DNA of 56,658 bases from a virus: positions 1 to 56,658 of IMG/VR virus record IMGVR_UViG_3300009156_000033. The stretch is one strand, 5' to 3'. The notes under the pieces are model-generated. The model saw only the letters and a list, made by a program, of their open reading frames with translations, was not told the origin of the DNA and did no database searches. The first letter of the stretch is position 1, and each line of letters starts with the position of its first letter. Shown here piece after piece: positions 56,194 through 56,658 of the stretch. The translations under genes and the position numbers were made by a program.

Positions 56194-56658
56194 TTATGTG
56201 ATCTCCTGGCAGAACGCGTTCTGGTCGAAGTTCTGCGGCGCGTACTCAGTCGGGCAAGGCGTGCAGCGCGGGCTGTTCGCGATACACCCGGGTTCGCGCA
56301 GGTGCAGGATGCCGCGGACGATCTCGGGCCGCACGAACTTGATGCCCGCCGACATATCGGTCCACCACAGCCCCTTGTTGCCGGCCGTGTTGTCGATGGT
56401 GCAAACGTCGCCTGTGCTCGGGTCGGTCGCGACGAAGCTGCGGTCGCGGTTGCCGCCAAGGAAGTACCACTTGCCGAACAGGTCGCGGTTGAAGAACGGT
56501 GCCTCGGGCGAGACGCTGCGGAGCGTCGGCACCAGCGCGTGCATCGCTTCGGGATGCCAGACGGGCGAGTACTGGATGCAGGCTTCCTCGTACGCTTGGT
56601 CGAACTGTTTCTTGACGCCGATGGTTGCCGCTGCGTTCACGTACGGGAACACCCGGAG
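56194..56658 (-). CDS. Major capsid protein, C-terminal part (cut by window edge)
   Basis: The frame enters open from the right edge with LRVFPYVNAAATIGVKKQFD, continues as a soluble alpha/beta sequence (GIKFVRPEIVRGILHLREPG) and ends QNAFCQEIT. A GTG six bases inside is not needed as a start: the piece joins the left-edge fragment, whose frame needs 2 more bases (modulo 3) to connect. The next genes downstream are small head or fibre genes. Confidence 0.55.
   Translation of the reverse strand, partial: LRVFPYVNAAATIGVKKQFDQAYEEACIQYSPVWHPEAMHALVPTLRSVSPEAPFFNRDLFGKWYFLGGNRDRSFVATDPSTGDVCTIDNTAGNKGLWWTDMSAGIKFVRPEIVRGILHLREPGCIANSPRCTPCPTEYAPQNFDQNAFCQEIT

Noticed and set aside
1-56658. CRISPR array, integrase or transposase, tape-measure protein
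   Set aside because: Looked for regularly spaced repeats, tyrosine or serine recombinase motifs, DDE transposases and a long helical tail-length gene; none was found.

Overview
The window is almost certainly the near-complete genome of a lytic tailed bacteriophage, or a circularised contig of one. It is GC-rich and packed with genes. Neighbouring genes are very often joined by 1-4 nt stop/start overlaps (ATGA, GTGA, TTGA, TGATG). It encodes a large terminase, a portal, a scaffold-like protein, a family A DNA polymerase and a fibre region. I recognise no integrase, tape-measure protein, tail sheath, tRNA or CRISPR array. A long portal without tape-measure or tail-tube genes, plus a 2,889-residue polyvalent protein, suggests a short-tailed (podovirus-like) particle. 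The host cannot be named. Lipobox and Sec-type leaders and a heptosyltransferase-like gene hint at a Gram-negative host. The two window ends carry the N-terminal and C-terminal parts of what looks like one major capsid gene, so the map is probably circular with a few bases missing at the junction.

Layout. (1) 22078 down to 1, continuing from 56658 down to 49150, is one long minus-strand late unit. In transcription order it holds a collagen-like structural protein, a small protein, a nozzle-like protein, an HNH endonuclease, an Ig-domain protein, several virion proteins, the giant polyvalent gene, a scaffold, two glycosyltransferase-like genes, a GIY-YIG endonuclease and the capsid gene. Across the junction come small structural genes, a run of adhesin-like proteins with Sec leaders, and membrane or lipoprotein genes of a probable lysis module. 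(2) 22149-30833 (plus) carries the terminase, an HNH gene, a Cys-rich protein, a GT-A-like protein, a second HNH gene, the portal and three small genes. (3) 34044-31123 (minus) is an operon of eleven tiny genes behind a sigma70-like promoter and a structured leader. (4) 34241-36104 is a control region with divergent promoters, a tandem-repeat cluster that could be an origin, a RepA-like helicase (minus) and a small HTH protein (plus). (5) 36104-49228 (plus) is the replication, recombination and nucleotide-metabolism arm: a Cas4/RecB-like nuclease, a Sak4-like ATPase, a DHH phosphoesterase, a papain-fold protein, a uracil-DNA-glycosylase/3'-5' exonuclease fusion, a separate polymerase, a PAPS-reductase-like protein and a DNA methyltransferase.

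Three plus-strand transcription units (terminase, a small basic protein, the HTH protein) share a promoter whose -35 box starts exactly 37 nt before the ATG with no room for a ribosome binding site, so leaderless mRNAs are predicted. Other notable points are an apparently overprinted gene inside the giant gene, an intergenic cloverleaf-like structure, a hairpin-plus-RBS cassette repeated between tiny genes, and one small gene that needs a frameshift to be read. All functions come from reading motifs by eye; no database search was run.
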